From Thiodiazotropha sp040506195 (lineage in GTDB: Bacteria > Pseudomonadota > Gammaproteobacteria > Chromatiales > Chromatiaceae): DNA of 64,000 bases. This document shows, one piece after another, positions 15,310-23,982 of the stretch. How positions within the stretch are numbered: the first letter of the stretch is position 1; each line of letters begins with the position of its first letter. The position numbers and the translations under genes were made by a program. Under the pieces are notes generated by a model, which was given only the letters and a program-made list of their open reading frames with translations, searched no databases and was not told where the DNA came from. The stretch is taken from positions 248,001 through 312,000 of the forward strand of contig JBEVXH010000003.1 of the NCBI GenBank assembly GCA_040506195.1. The letters run 5' to 3'.

Positions 15310-15627
15310 GTGACTCTTGGACCTGTGCGCTATATAAAATACCTGGCATGGAGCCTGTTTCTGACGCTCCTTTTCTCAGCCCCCCTCCTGGCCAACAAAT
15401 TCGAAACCATCGGCGGAGGCGTCTCAGGCTCGACCCGGGTCAAGGTCGAATACCTGCAGGTAATCGCCTATGCTGCAGGCGGGATCTTTCTGATCGCCGG
15501 GATTCTGACGATCGTGATGCACAACAGCAATGCACAGACATTGAACTATACCATGTGGAAATCCTCCGCCGCGGTATTCTTTCTGTTGAGTATCGGCGCA
15601 TTCGCGGCAGCCGTTCTGATGAAATAG
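15310..15627 (+). CDS. Small membrane protein, 105 aa, unknown
   Basis: I choose GTG at 15310 because GAGGG lies 8 bases upstream; a TTG at 15295 is in frame but lies on that ribosome site. The product has an N-terminal signal-like segment (YLAWSLFLTLLFSAPLLA), a short polar part, and two further hydrophobic helices (VIAYAAGGIFLIAGILTIV and AAVFFLLSIGAFAAAVLM). It is probably an inner-membrane protein with two or three helices. I do not recognise the family. It stands alone. Confidence 0.7.
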   Translation: MTLGPVRYIKYLAWSLFLTLLFSAPLLANKFETIGGGVSGSTRVKVEYLQVIAYAAGGIFLIAGILTIVMHNSNAQTLNYTMWKSSAAVFFLLSIGAFAAAVLMK

Positions 15628-15740
15628 GACCGATACGCCTATGCGTAACAAGACCCACCGCATGCAGAGGCAAGATCGACAGACTGAGTAATAAGCCGAT
15701 GCCCCCCGGATTGGAATAATCATCAGACAATCAAACCGTC

Positions 15741-16148
15741 TTATGCGGGAAAATCACCGGCATATTTATCGATCCACTCCATGGCTGCCTCTTCTCCAGT
15801 GAGGTCGCGTCCCTGTGACAGTTTTACGCTTTGCTTATATTGTTCGATATAACAGAGCTGCTCTACCATGCGTACCGCGTAGGCGGTCTCCTCCTCAGAA
15901 AACTTGACGCCTACAAGATAGTTTTCACGTCCCTTACGGCACCATACCACGATACCTGTGGCGTGAAATTGGGGCGGTGTAATGGGGATAGTGATATGGA
16001 TCTCGGTGCCGGGATCTATCTCCATATCGGATATAAAACAGAGCCCGCCTTTACTGTAGTTAGTCAAGGTTTCGCGATTGGTGGAGGCCTGCCCACCTAT
16101 CTGGTAATCGATCGGCACATCAGTCGGATGTCGAATATATAGGCGCAT
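15741..16148 (-). CDS. PilZ-domain protein
   Basis: A 135-aa protein consisting mainly of one PilZ barrel, the usual receptor for cyclic di-GMP. The first arginine of the binding motif is visible (LYIRHPTDV), but the second Arg of RxxxR is not; the second motif is NYSKGGL, with Asn in place of Asp of DxSxxG. Binding is therefore possible but may be weak. The closing strands read GIVVWCRKGRENYLVGVKF, typical of PilZ. The start is uncertain: ATG 16148, GTG 16163 or TTG 16184. It lies in a window with several c-di-GMP enzymes. Confidence 0.85.
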   Translation of the reverse strand: MRLYIRHPTDVPIDYQIGGQASTNRETLTNYSKGGLCFISDMEIDPGTEIHITIPITPPQFHATGIVVWCRKGRENYLVGVKFSEEETAYAVRMVEQLCYIEQYKQSVKLSQGRDLTGEEAAMEWIDKYAGDFPA

Positions 16149-16417
16149 TTCTGTCTTTTTCACCACAATCCAGGACTGTGGCAAATTCTGATAACACGAT
16201 TAGCGGGAACGATTCCTGTTATCGTATTCCTGCTTATAACAAAAGCAAAGGAAACGGGTTTTTGCAAGTTACGGTGAAATTCACTATGACTGCTATAGTG
16301 ACTCTTCAGATCCACATCCTGTTTTTCGTGAAGTATTACAGTCAATTCGGCATGAATGGCCTGTCTCCCTGTTTCATCGGGTTGCAAGATGTCATCGATG
16401 ACCACAGAATCTGAGCC

Positions 16418-17563
16418 ATGAAAAGAATGACATTGCAAGGCACCCTAAGCCGCCTGATCAACGCCGCTTCAGTCAGCAGCGTCAACCCAGCCTGGGATAT
16501 GAGCAACCGGGAGGTCATCGAGCACCTCGAGAGCTGGTTCGATGCCTTGGGTTTCAGGACCGAAGTACTCACCATTCCCGGTTATCCCGACAAATTCAAT
16601 CTCATCGCCAGCGCCGGCCAGGGAGATGAGGGTCTGGTACTTTCAGGTCATACCGATACCGTTCCCTTCGATGAAGCGAAATGGCACAGTGATCCACTGA
16701 AACTGCAAGAAAGGGACGGGCGTTTCTACGGCATGGGTAGCGCTGACATGAAGGGTTTTTTTGCCGTCATAATCGAAGCGATTCGGGAAGTGCCGCTGCA
16801 GCAACTGAAACAGCCTCTGGTCATCATCGCCACAGCGGATGAAGAGAGTACGATGTGCGGCGCAAAGTCACTCGCCGATCTGCATCGCCGGCTGGGACGT
16901 CATGCGATCATAGGCGAGCCAACCGACATGAAGCCGGTAAGACTGCACAAGGGTATCTCCATGGAGTCGATTCGGATCAACGGCAAGTCGGGGCACTCAA
17001 GTGATCCCTCCCTCGGAGTGAATGCCCTGGATGCTATGTATCAGGCCCTTGGCGAAGTCATCCAATGGCGAAGCGAACTGCAACAGCGTTATCAAAATCA
17101 GGCCTTCAAAGTCGCGTTTCCGACGATAAATCTGGGCCATATCCATGGCGGGGACAACCCGAATCGGATCTGCGGTCAATGCGAACTGCAGTTTGATCTT
17201 CGTCCATTGCCCGGGATGTCGCTGGATAATCTGCGTGGTGAATTGAGACAAAGGCTGAGTAAACATCTGCATGACGACGACTTGAACTTGGAGTTGACGC
17301 CGATCTTCGACGGCATCCCTGCAATGGAGACCCCGCGGGAGGCTGCAATTGTCCAAGCTGTGGAACAACTCACCGGTACCGAGTCGGGCGCGGTTGCCTT
17401 TGCTACCGAAGGCCCCTTTTTCAACAGCATGGGAATGCAGACTGTTATCTGCGGCCCCGGCAGCATCGAACAGGCCCACCAGCCGGACGAATATCTGCCG
17501 CTAAAACATATTCAACCCGCGATCAACCTGATACAGTCTCTGATCAGGCAATTCTGTTTATAG
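16418..17563 (+). CDS. argE: N-acetylornithine deacetylase
   Basis: This zinc enzyme removes acetate from N-acetylornithine to give ornithine in arginine synthesis. The M20 metallopeptidase ligands are in place: His78 (SGHTDTVP, with Asp80), Asp110 (GSADMKG), catalytic Glu142 with metal ligand Glu143 (ADEES), Glu167 (IIGEPTD) and His354 (EQAHQPDE). The length (381 aa) is normal for ArgE. The gene is followed after 17 bases by argA on the same strand, so the two are one operon. Having both argA and argE implies the linear arginine pathway and not the cyclic route through ArgJ. ATG at 16418 or 16427 could be the start. Confidence 0.95.
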   Translation: MKRMTLQGTLSRLINAASVSSVNPAWDMSNREVIEHLESWFDALGFRTEVLTIPGYPDKFNLIASAGQGDEGLVLSGHTDTVPFDEAKWHSDPLKLQERDGRFYGMGSADMKGFFAVIIEAIREVPLQQLKQPLVIIATADEESTMCGAKSLADLHRRLGRHAIIGEPTDMKPVRLHKGISMESIRINGKSGHSSDPSLGVNALDAMYQALGEVIQWRSELQQRYQNQAFKVAFPTINLGHIHGGDNPNRICGQCELQFDLRPLPGMSLDNLRGELRQRLSKHLHDDDLNLELTPIFDGIPAMETPREAAIVQAVEQLTGTESGAVAFATEGPFFNSMGMQTVICGPGSIEQAHQPDEYLPLKHIQPAINLIQSLIRQFCL

Positions 17564-17580
17564 ACAATGGGTTAAACTGT

Positions 17581-18909
17581 ATGACAAAACCCACGAACAA
17601 CGTTCCAGACAGCTTCGTCGACTGGTTTCGGGGCTCATCCCCGTATATCCATGCCCATCGAGGCCGTACCTTCATCATCTCCTTCGGGGGAGAGGCGGTT
17701 GTGGATGCCGGATTCGCCAACCTGATACACGATATCGCCCTCTTGCATGGTTTGGGAATACGCCTCGTTTTGGTTCACGGCGCCCGTCCTCAAATCGAGG
17801 AACGACTCAAGACCCGGGGTGTGAAAACGGCATATGTCGAAGGCCTCCGCGTCACCGACAATGCCGCATTGACCTGTGTAAAAGAGGCTGCCGGATCTGT
17901 ACGGGTGGAGATAGAGGCCCTGTTGTCGATGGGATTGGCAAACTCGCCCATGGCGGGTGTCCGCATCCGGGCAGCCTCGGGAAACTTTGTCACCGCCAAG
18001 CCGATCGGTGTCAGGAACGGCATCGACTACTGTCATACCGGTGAAGTTCGTCGTGTGGACGCAACGGGGCTGGAACAACGGCTACAGGCAGGGGCCATCG
18101 CCATTGTACCGCCGCTGGGGTACTCCCCTACAGGCGAGGTATTCAATCTGAGTTCCGCCGACGTCGCCGCATCGGTGGCAGTTGCATTGGGCGCCGAAAA
18201 ACTGATCTCTCTTGTCGAAGCCAAAGGAGTGACTGACTCGCGCAACCAACTGATCACGAACATTGTTCCTAAACAGGTTGATGCGTTGCTGCAACGGCGT
18301 AAAAAGTTGGCGGCTGATCTCAGGCAGCATCTCGAGGCAGCTGTCTATGCATGCCGCAGTGGCGTCAAGCGCATCCATATCGTCAATCGTAAGCGAGACG
18401 GGGCGCTGCTGAAAGAGCTCTTCACCCGGGACGGTATCGGCACGCTTATCACCGCAGAGCCCTATGAGGAGACCCGTACTGCCCGTATCGATGATGTGGG
18501 CGGCCTACTGGAACTGATTGAGCCACTCGAAAAGACAGGTGTTCTGGTTCGTCGTTCCCGTGAGCTGCTGGAGACAGAGATCGACGGTTTCACCCTAATG
18601 GAGAGGGATGGCATGGCGATTGCGTGCGCCGCACTCTTCCCCTATCCCAAGGAGGCGATGGCCGAACTGGCCTGTGTGGTGGTACATCCCGACTATCGGG
18701 GCAGTGATCGGGGTGACCGGCTGCTGTCTTATATGGAAAGGAAAGCGCAGCAGAGTGGGATAGATAAGCTTTTCATATTGACCACCCAAACCGCTCACTG
18801 GTTCAGGGAACGGGGTTTTGTACAGGCCGATCTGCGTAACCTGCCAATGCGCAAACAGGCGCTCTACAACTACCGTCGTAACGCAAAAGTCTTCATGAAG
18901 AAGATCTGA
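17581..18909 (+). CDS. argA: N-acetylglutamate synthase
   Basis: The enzyme makes N-acetylglutamate from glutamate and acetyl-CoA, the first step of arginine synthesis. The 442-aa length and layout are classical: an amino-acid-kinase-like domain (residues 1-290, with GGEAVVDAGFANLIHDIALLH and LVLVHGARPQIEERL) that senses arginine, and a C-terminal GNAT acetyltransferase domain (about 295-440, with ACVVVHPDYRGSDRGDRLL for acetyl-CoA and FRERGF). It follows argE closely. A hairpin lies 22 bases after the stop. Feedback inhibition by arginine is known for the family. Confidence 0.96.
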   Translation: MTKPTNNVPDSFVDWFRGSSPYIHAHRGRTFIISFGGEAVVDAGFANLIHDIALLHGLGIRLVLVHGARPQIEERLKTRGVKTAYVEGLRVTDNAALTCVKEAAGSVRVEIEALLSMGLANSPMAGVRIRAASGNFVTAKPIGVRNGIDYCHTGEVRRVDATGLEQRLQAGAIAIVPPLGYSPTGEVFNLSSADVAASVAVALGAEKLISLVEAKGVTDSRNQLITNIVPKQVDALLQRRKKLAADLRQHLEAAVYACRSGVKRIHIVNRKRDGALLKELFTRDGIGTLITAEPYEETRTARIDDVGGLLELIEPLEKTGVLVRRSRELLETEIDGFTLMERDGMAIACAALFPYPKEAMAELACVVVHPDYRGSDRGDRLLSYMERKAQQSGIDKLFILTTQTAHWFRERGFVQADLRNLPMRKQALYNYRRNAKVFMKKI

Positions 18910-18930
18910 TCCGGCCATCCGCAGAAAGGA

Positions 18931-18952
18931 CGCCCCGGGAAGTCCCTGGGCG
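18931..18952 (+). terminator. Probable terminator hairpin after argA
   Basis: CGCCCCGGG, loop AAGT, CCCTGGGCG forms a 9-base stem with one mismatch. Only a weak T-stretch (CTCTATTTCC) follows, so termination may be partial. Confidence 0.55.
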
Positions 18953-19042
18953 CCCTCTATTTCCCCACTAAAATACTCTGTTATTTTCATGGATCTCCTG
19001 CTAATAATTGTTTCGTGATCTGAAACAGACGAGGAGACAACC

Positions 19043-19183
19043 ATGACAGAGGCGGTAGCGGACCTCCAGCGCCTAACCGGCTATTCCCTGCTTTTAATGG
19101 GTTTTATGTTGTTGATCATTAACCACGTGAGCGTTGTTTTGGGAGATCCCTGGCTTATCCCGGAGTTTCTAAAGATTCAGTAG
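19043..19183 (+). CDS. Small single-helix membrane protein, 46 aa
   Basis: The frame ATG 19043 to TAG 19183 encodes 46 residues with one clear membrane helix (YSLLLMGFMLLIINHVSVVLG) after a short acidic N-terminus, and ends PWLIPEFLKIQ. GGAG sits 8 bases before the start. It follows the argA hairpin by about 90 bases. It resembles no family that I can name. The good ribosome site and the helix make a real small protein likely, but conservation is untested. Confidence 0.5.
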   Translation: MTEAVADLQRLTGYSLLLMGFMLLIINHVSVVLGDPWLIPEFLKIQ

Positions 19184-19338
19184 ACTATGGGGTTCTCACC
19201 TCAGCATCCTACAGCATGAGGCGTAACAACTGATCGACAAACCTAACTTTTATGGAAGCATAACAGGCCGTGCGGGGCTAGCTTTGTTGCAGACCCGGCT
19301 CCGCCGATGAGATTGAAGCCTAGTTTGAAGACAACTTT

Positions 19339-20520
19339 CTATTCTGCAGCCATTCCTATTTCTTCATTGCAAATGATATACCGGTCCTTACCTTGCCTCT
19401 TCGCATCATCTCTGCGCGTATCAACCAGTTCCAACATACTGGACCATTCCTCAATATCATCGGCCGATCTTTCGCAAACCCCGATACTGGCCGTGACCGG
19501 ACGCCCATCAGGCAGGGTGCCGAGGCCCTGATTGAGAACTCGTTGCGCAATAATCCTTGCCCCCTCGCAATCGGTACCCGGCAAAATCATCATAAAAACC
19601 TTTTCCCCCCAATGGACCAGCATATCGTTGTGGCGCAGGCCGTCGGACAATATATCAGCCGCTTCCAGCACGACATGATCATAAGTCGCATAGTCAAATT
19701 CAGCGATGATGTTCTGCACATTATCGAGATCAACAAGCGCAATACTCAGAAATTCATTTTGTAATTTAGCCTGCTGAAAGGCTTTTGCCAGACTCTGCAC
19801 TCCGGACTTTCTGGTCTGCGCACCCGTAACGGGATCATGATCCGTACGAGTTATCATTAAGATCATATACTGCAACTGTATCGTGGATGTGAATAACACA
19901 ATCCCAAGAATGATTATCAGTAGCCACAAGGTCGGCAATAGCTCCAATGCCGGTACAGTCGAATAGTAACTCCAACCCGTCACAGTCAACATGGCTATCA
20001 GCAGCGCCAATACCGCACACTCCAGGAGTGTCAGTGGAAACAACCCCAACAGGCCGACTGCGATGTAGGGCAAGAGCGTATATAGCGCCAGCGGAAGATG
20101 ATAAATACTTTCCGGCGGAACCATCGCCAAATAGTGTGCAGAGGCAAAGAATGTCAGCGGCAGATTGATCAGCATTCCCGCCAGCAGCAGCAGGCTCGTC
20201 TTAAGCGTGGCCTGCTCTGTACGATAACGTGCCAGATAGACAAAATGTACAGTCGACAACAACCTGATCGCCACAATTGGCCAAAACAGATTTAATGGCA
20301 GAAGCAAGAAGTCGATGACCAGCCAGAGGGGAATCAAGATTGATAACAGCGAAGCGATAAAGCGTATTCGTTCAAGCAACAGCTCAGCGCGATGTTTACG
20401 CATATACGCCGGATGCTCATCCGAGGATATGAGTTTATCCAGTTCATCTATCGAGAAGATGCGGGAGTTATCCCCAAGATGCTGAATAAACGATCTGAAT
20501 ACCGACATGGCCTGTTCCAT
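19339..20520 (-). CDS. Membrane protein with a degenerate GGDEF domain
   Basis: The N-terminal 50 residues are soluble, then six or so membrane helices follow (about residues 60-225, MASE-like), then a GGDEF fold (DHDPVTGAQTRKSG; LVDLDNVQNII). The active-site loop reads HWGEKVFMMIL where RYGGDEF is expected, so the catalytic Gly-Gly-Asp/Glu-Glu-Phe is lost, and no RxxD site is seen. It is unlikely to make c-di-GMP; it may bind GTP or act through protein contacts. ATG at 20520 is used; 20508 is an alternative with GGAACA upstream. It stands alone between argA and the DUF5666 gene. Confidence 0.85.
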   Translation of the reverse strand: MEQAMSVFRSFIQHLGDNSRIFSIDELDKLISSDEHPAYMRKHRAELLLERIRFIASLLSILIPLWLVIDFLLLPLNLFWPIVAIRLLSTVHFVYLARYRTEQATLKTSLLLLAGMLINLPLTFFASAHYLAMVPPESIYHLPLALYTLLPYIAVGLLGLFPLTLLECAVLALLIAMLTVTGWSYYSTVPALELLPTLWLLIIILGIVLFTSTIQLQYMILMITRTDHDPVTGAQTRKSGVQSLAKAFQQAKLQNEFLSIALVDLDNVQNIIAEFDYATYDHVVLEAADILSDGLRHNDMLVHWGEKVFMMILPGTDCEGARIIAQRVLNQGLGTLPDGRPVTASIGVCERSADDIEEWSSMLELVDTRRDDAKRQGKDRYIICNEEIGMAAE

Positions 20521-20828
20521 TGGGTCAGGGGACCCCAATCTTGCTTATTTATATGAGCATATATCAAAGAGCGCATTTACAACAAGCACCGGTCAACAAG
20601 CCAAACAAGCACCAATTTCACAGGTAAATACCAAAGCCTTTGAATATTGGCTTACCTGACGCCATCGTGCTCGAATGGGGTTGATCAATACATGAGCAGT
20701 ATCTCTGCATGGCCTCAAGTCACTCACAAAAAAATGACAGCAGACACTTCTTACCGAAGCATCTGCCGCCAAGCTCTGGCAAAACATTGATACTGTGAAA
20801 AAGTATAGGCTAAAGGCTCCGAAAAAAG
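20521..20828. other. Intergenic region, nothing found
   Basis: About 310 bases between two minus-strand genes. A 64-codon frame (20593-20787) has no ribosome site and no known pattern. I see no repeat or terminator. Confidence 0.5.
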
Positions 20829-22280
20829 CTATCGCTCCAATTCAATCTCTTCGACGGAAGCATCTCCGTCCCGGTCCTTGATCTTGGCTCTTTCCCCGAT
20901 ACTCAACTGACTGAAAAATGACTCAGCGTCGGTCAGATCATCATCCAGCTTGTATTCCGTAGCTTCATACACAGTGAATACAGCGCCGACCAGGGTAACG
21001 GAAACCTGGCTGTTGAATGCATCGATCGGTGCCTCTACTTTTGTCGCGGACAACTCATCCTCCCGCTCTATACTTATGGCGATGTACTGATCACCCATGC
21101 GCTTTAGCTCCACCTCAACATAATCTCCATCCATCAACTCATCGAGATTGAAGCTGCCATCGTCATCCTGATCAAAATCGGAACTATCCTCAAACAGTGT
21201 CGAGTTATCGGTCATAATATTCAAACTCTGGCTGTTTCCCAGGTCCAGGGTAACCGTACCATTCTTTGCATCGGTGCTTTGAACACCGCTCACCCGGGCT
21301 TCAATTTCGATCTCGCCGTCTTCAGTCTCAATCTTTTCGGCGATCAAGATGTCGCCCTGCATATGACCTTCGACTTCCACCTCCATCCCTGCATCGAGGT
21401 TGCCCTCAAGTGTATCGGGTTCATAGCGTGTATCCGGGGAAATTTCGATCTGGACTCCATTTACAGAAAATCCACCATTTCCGTCGCCTGAAAGAATCCC
21501 GTGCAGTGAAACCTCCTCGTCATCATCATCGAGAAGATCGCTGTCATCGCTCTCGATGCGAACAACCTCTGCAGAACCCCCGCTGCTGTCAAGCTTCAGC
21601 TCGACAAACAGGCCGAGAGGATCGGCAGGTATATCCAAATCGACATTTAAACTGATGGGATATGGTCCGGCTACCACTCCGTTCTGCAACACCAGTGCGA
21701 TCTCACTGCCGTCATAGCTGGTAACCGTTCCCTTTATCTCATAATCGCTATCATTATCGTTTTGCAGTTCAAGCCGGGATGCGACAATCTGACTGCCATC
21801 GAAGAAGCCACTGACTTCGATCTCTTGTCCCTCGGCAAGACCTTCAAACGATGCACCGTCATCGAACACAGTACTGTTGGCATCCACCATGACAGCCATC
21901 CTCAAGATGGTAAAAGTGGCTGTTTCACTGTTTTTCACAAGAGATCCGCTATCTATCGGGCCCTCCATGTCATCATCATAGGTAATGGCATCGGCAACAC
22001 CCGTCATACTATCCCGATTCACTGATCCTTCCACCCGCACCTTCATTCCCACCGCCAGCGATGAGTCGTCATAACCCTGTTCGTCGTCGACCCGATATCG
22101 GGTATGTGAAGTATCGAACCTGATGCCATTGACATAAACACTGCCAAACCCGTCGATCCTACCAACGGTGATGAAATCACCACCGCTGCTGCTGGCGCTG
22201 TCGCCGCTCCCACCACCACAGGCCCCAAGTAAAACGATAAGAAAGGTAGAAACAAGTAAAACTGATTTAGACTGAATCAT
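20829..22280 (-). CDS. DUF5666 repeat lipoprotein, very acidic
   Basis: The start at 22280 has GGAGG 9 bases upstream and gives a lipoprotein signal (VSTFLIVLLGAC, then GGGSGDSASSS). The mature protein of about 460 residues is made of repeated small beta domains, each of the form VGRIDGFGSVYVNG... VGMKVRVEG... A[DE]xI, as in DUF5666 (about six copies). It is rich in Asp and Glu, including a DDDDEE cluster, which suggests Ca2+ or other cation binding at the cell surface. Its function is not known. No operon partner is evident. Confidence 0.85.
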   Translation of the reverse strand: MIQSKSVLLVSTFLIVLLGACGGGSGDSASSSGGDFITVGRIDGFGSVYVNGIRFDTSHTRYRVDDEQGYDDSSLAVGMKVRVEGSVNRDSMTGVADAITYDDDMEGPIDSGSLVKNSETATFTILRMAVMVDANSTVFDDGASFEGLAEGQEIEVSGFFDGSQIVASRLELQNDNDSDYEIKGTVTSYDGSEIALVLQNGVVAGPYPISLNVDLDIPADPLGLFVELKLDSSGGSAEVVRIESDDSDLLDDDDEEVSLHGILSGDGNGGFSVNGVQIEISPDTRYEPDTLEGNLDAGMEVEVEGHMQGDILIAEKIETEDGEIEIEARVSGVQSTDAKNGTVTLDLGNSQSLNIMTDNSTLFEDSSDFDQDDDGSFNLDELMDGDYVEVELKRMGDQYIAISIEREDELSATKVEAPIDAFNSQVSVTLVGAVFTVYEATEYKLDDDLTDAESFFSQLSIGERAKIKDRDGDASVEEIELER

Positions 22281-22705
22281 TAACACATCCTCCGCTACAC
22301 ACATTCCTAGGCAAATGCGCTGTATAAGTTGTATGTGAAAAAAATTGGGATAATTTTCCCATTTACAGAAAAGTATAAGACGAATCCAGAATTGTTCAAG
22401 CCTATTTTTATTAATATTTGATTAAGACGACTACCATGGAAAAATTATTTAAGATTTTGAATATCAGATATTTTTTACGATTTCCACCAATACCGGCACG
22501 ACATGGATGACAATGATGAAGGGGAGGCGATTCCCGCTTGATAGCCGATGATCTGCGCCGAATCGAACTCCTGCAGTGGTGGCAACACCGCCACCAGACC
22601 CAAATCTCACTCATTGACACCTGTGTATTAGGGCCTGCGTAAAATGCATGGAAACACCTGCATGGAGAGACAAGCAGCCGTGCGAGATCAGCTATAATCA
22701 TACGC
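22281..22705. other. Divergent intergenic region
   Basis: These 425 bases separate the DUF5666 gene (minus) from the gene at 22706 (plus). They include an AT-rich stretch next to the DUF5666 start, one TAGGGCCTG element (22629-22637) and a TATAAT hexamer (22693-22698) directly before the plus-strand gene. No gene is evident. Confidence 0.6.
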
Positions 22706-23113
22706 ATGGAACCGCTTGACACTGGAAAAGTCTCCCTCTGTATAGAAGATGGCCGCTATCTGCATGCCGTCATCTATACGAATGGAGAACTGGCAGAACA
22801 GGACATCAAACCCGTCACTGACTATTTGGACAGGTTCACTCTCCCACTTCCCACACTCATCGTAAGAAAGGGGCGCTACGCCATCTCGATTCCAGTGCAG
22901 ATAGCCATGCTTCAGCAGACGAAAAGGCGCTTGAAAGCCGTTGCCTTCGTAGAACGGGATCACAAGGATGTCATTATGACGCGCATTGCGGCCAATACCT
23001 ATTTCAAGGATATCCCGGTAAAGTCCTTCTATGACGAGGAAGAGGCGGTCGACTGGCTGTCCCAACACTTTTATCAAGCCCCATTACTGACCAAGGCGCA
23101 AAACAGCGCATAG
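22706..23113 (+). CDS. Hypothetical protein, 135 aa, SpoIIAA/STAS-like fold suspected
   Basis: A soluble protein without signal or membrane segment. The layout (strand, then GRYLHAVIYTNGELAEQDIKP, a central strand-helix region, and a final FYDEEEAVDWLSQ helix) recalls small STAS/SpoIIAA-like proteins where the last helix follows a [FY]x[DST]EEEAxxWL motif. This is a weak inference. There is no Shine-Dalgarno; a TATAAT hexamer ends 7 bases before the ATG, so the mRNA may be leaderless. Confidence 0.65.
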   Translation: MEPLDTGKVSLCIEDGRYLHAVIYTNGELAEQDIKPVTDYLDRFTLPLPTLIVRKGRYAISIPVQIAMLQQTKRRLKAVAFVERDHKDVIMTRIAANTYFKDIPVKSFYDEEEAVDWLSQHFYQAPLLTKAQNSA

Positions 23114-23188
23114 ACGAAGCATTAAGTTGCGGGACTCAGCGGGGCAATAGATGCCGGCTCCATCAATTATCGATTGTAGATCGCCGAC

Positions 23189-23650
23189 TCAAACCGGCAA
23201 CGCCCTTTTGTCCACCACCTTGCGCATGACAAAACTGGAGTGGACACCCGTTACCCCCTCGATACGTGTGATCTTATTCAACAAAAGGGCCTGATAGGCC
23301 TCCATATCCCGCACTACCACCTTGACTTGATAATCTGCATCTTGGCCGGTGATCAGCAGACACTCCAGAACCTCCGGCAGGTTTTTTATCTTATGCTCGA
23401 AATTTTCAAAACGCTCAGGGGTATGGCGATCCATGGCGATGTGTATCAGCGCCATCAGTTTGAGATCCAATTTGCCCGCATCCAGTTGGGCCCTATATCC
23501 GGTGATGATGCCGGACTCCTCCAACGCGCGCACCCGACGCAGGCAGGGCGAGGGAGAGAGACCGATACGTTCGGCCAGGTCCTGATTACTGATACGTCCA
23601 TCCCGCTGCAGTTCATCAAGTATGTGTCGATCATAGCGGTCAAGTTTCAT
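23189..23650 (-). CDS. Lrp/AsnC-family transcriptional regulator
   Basis: A 153-aa regulator with an N-terminal winged helix-turn-helix (DRYDRHILDELQRDGRISNQDLAERIGLSPSPCLRRVRALEESGII) and a C-terminal RAM ligand-binding domain (LMALIHIAMDRH...GQDADYQVKVVVRDMEAYQALLLNKI...GVHSSFVMRKV). The family senses amino acids, often leucine. It is divergent from leuA with 332 bases between the starts, which suggests that it controls leuA or itself (inference). E. coli Lrp is about 164 aa, so the size fits. Confidence 0.93.
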   Translation of the reverse strand: MKLDRYDRHILDELQRDGRISNQDLAERIGLSPSPCLRRVRALEESGIITGYRAQLDAGKLDLKLMALIHIAMDRHTPERFENFEHKIKNLPEVLECLLITGQDADYQVKVVVRDMEAYQALLLNKITRIEGVTGVHSSFVMRKVVDKRALPV

Positions 23651-23982
23651 CTAGTTGCCCCATCATCAAGTATTTAGCTATTTTATTGCGTCTTTTTATT
23701 AATTTTTGCAATTATTATATTTTTTTGTCAATAATTAAAGTATATTTCGCAATCCATTGCCGGTCATCCTGCATTAATCTTTCACCATCGGCCACAAGCC
23801 GTACTCATAAAGATCCGGAATCACAAGTTCCGGGTACAGGGCAGTCACCCCATAAGGGTTTGCACAGGGGAGTCCACATCGCCATATAAGGACCAAGGAT
23901 TTGATTATGGCCGGTGGCGACATCCCGGTTGCCAGGAGGAACCCACATAGTAAGCCAATAAACCCGCTGCAGGAGATTCACC
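23651..23982. other. lrp-leuA divergent control region
   Basis: The half next to lrp is AT-rich. The half next to leuA holds an inverted repeat (CCGGAA 23815-23820, TTCCGG 23828-23833) and a 29-codon frame (23907-23996) with AAGGA upstream that overlaps the leuA start; it is not rich in leucine, so classical attenuation is not supported. Lrp-type binding sites are too degenerate to call by eye. Confidence 0.55.

Noticed and set aside
20593..20787. Minus-strand frame of 64 codons
   Set aside because: No ribosome site and no sequence feature of a protein.
22411..22722. Minus-strand frame of 103 codons upstream of the 22706 gene
   Set aside because: It overlaps the start of the plus-strand gene, is Arg- and Cys-rich as typical for noncoding frames, and contains the TAGGGCCTG element.
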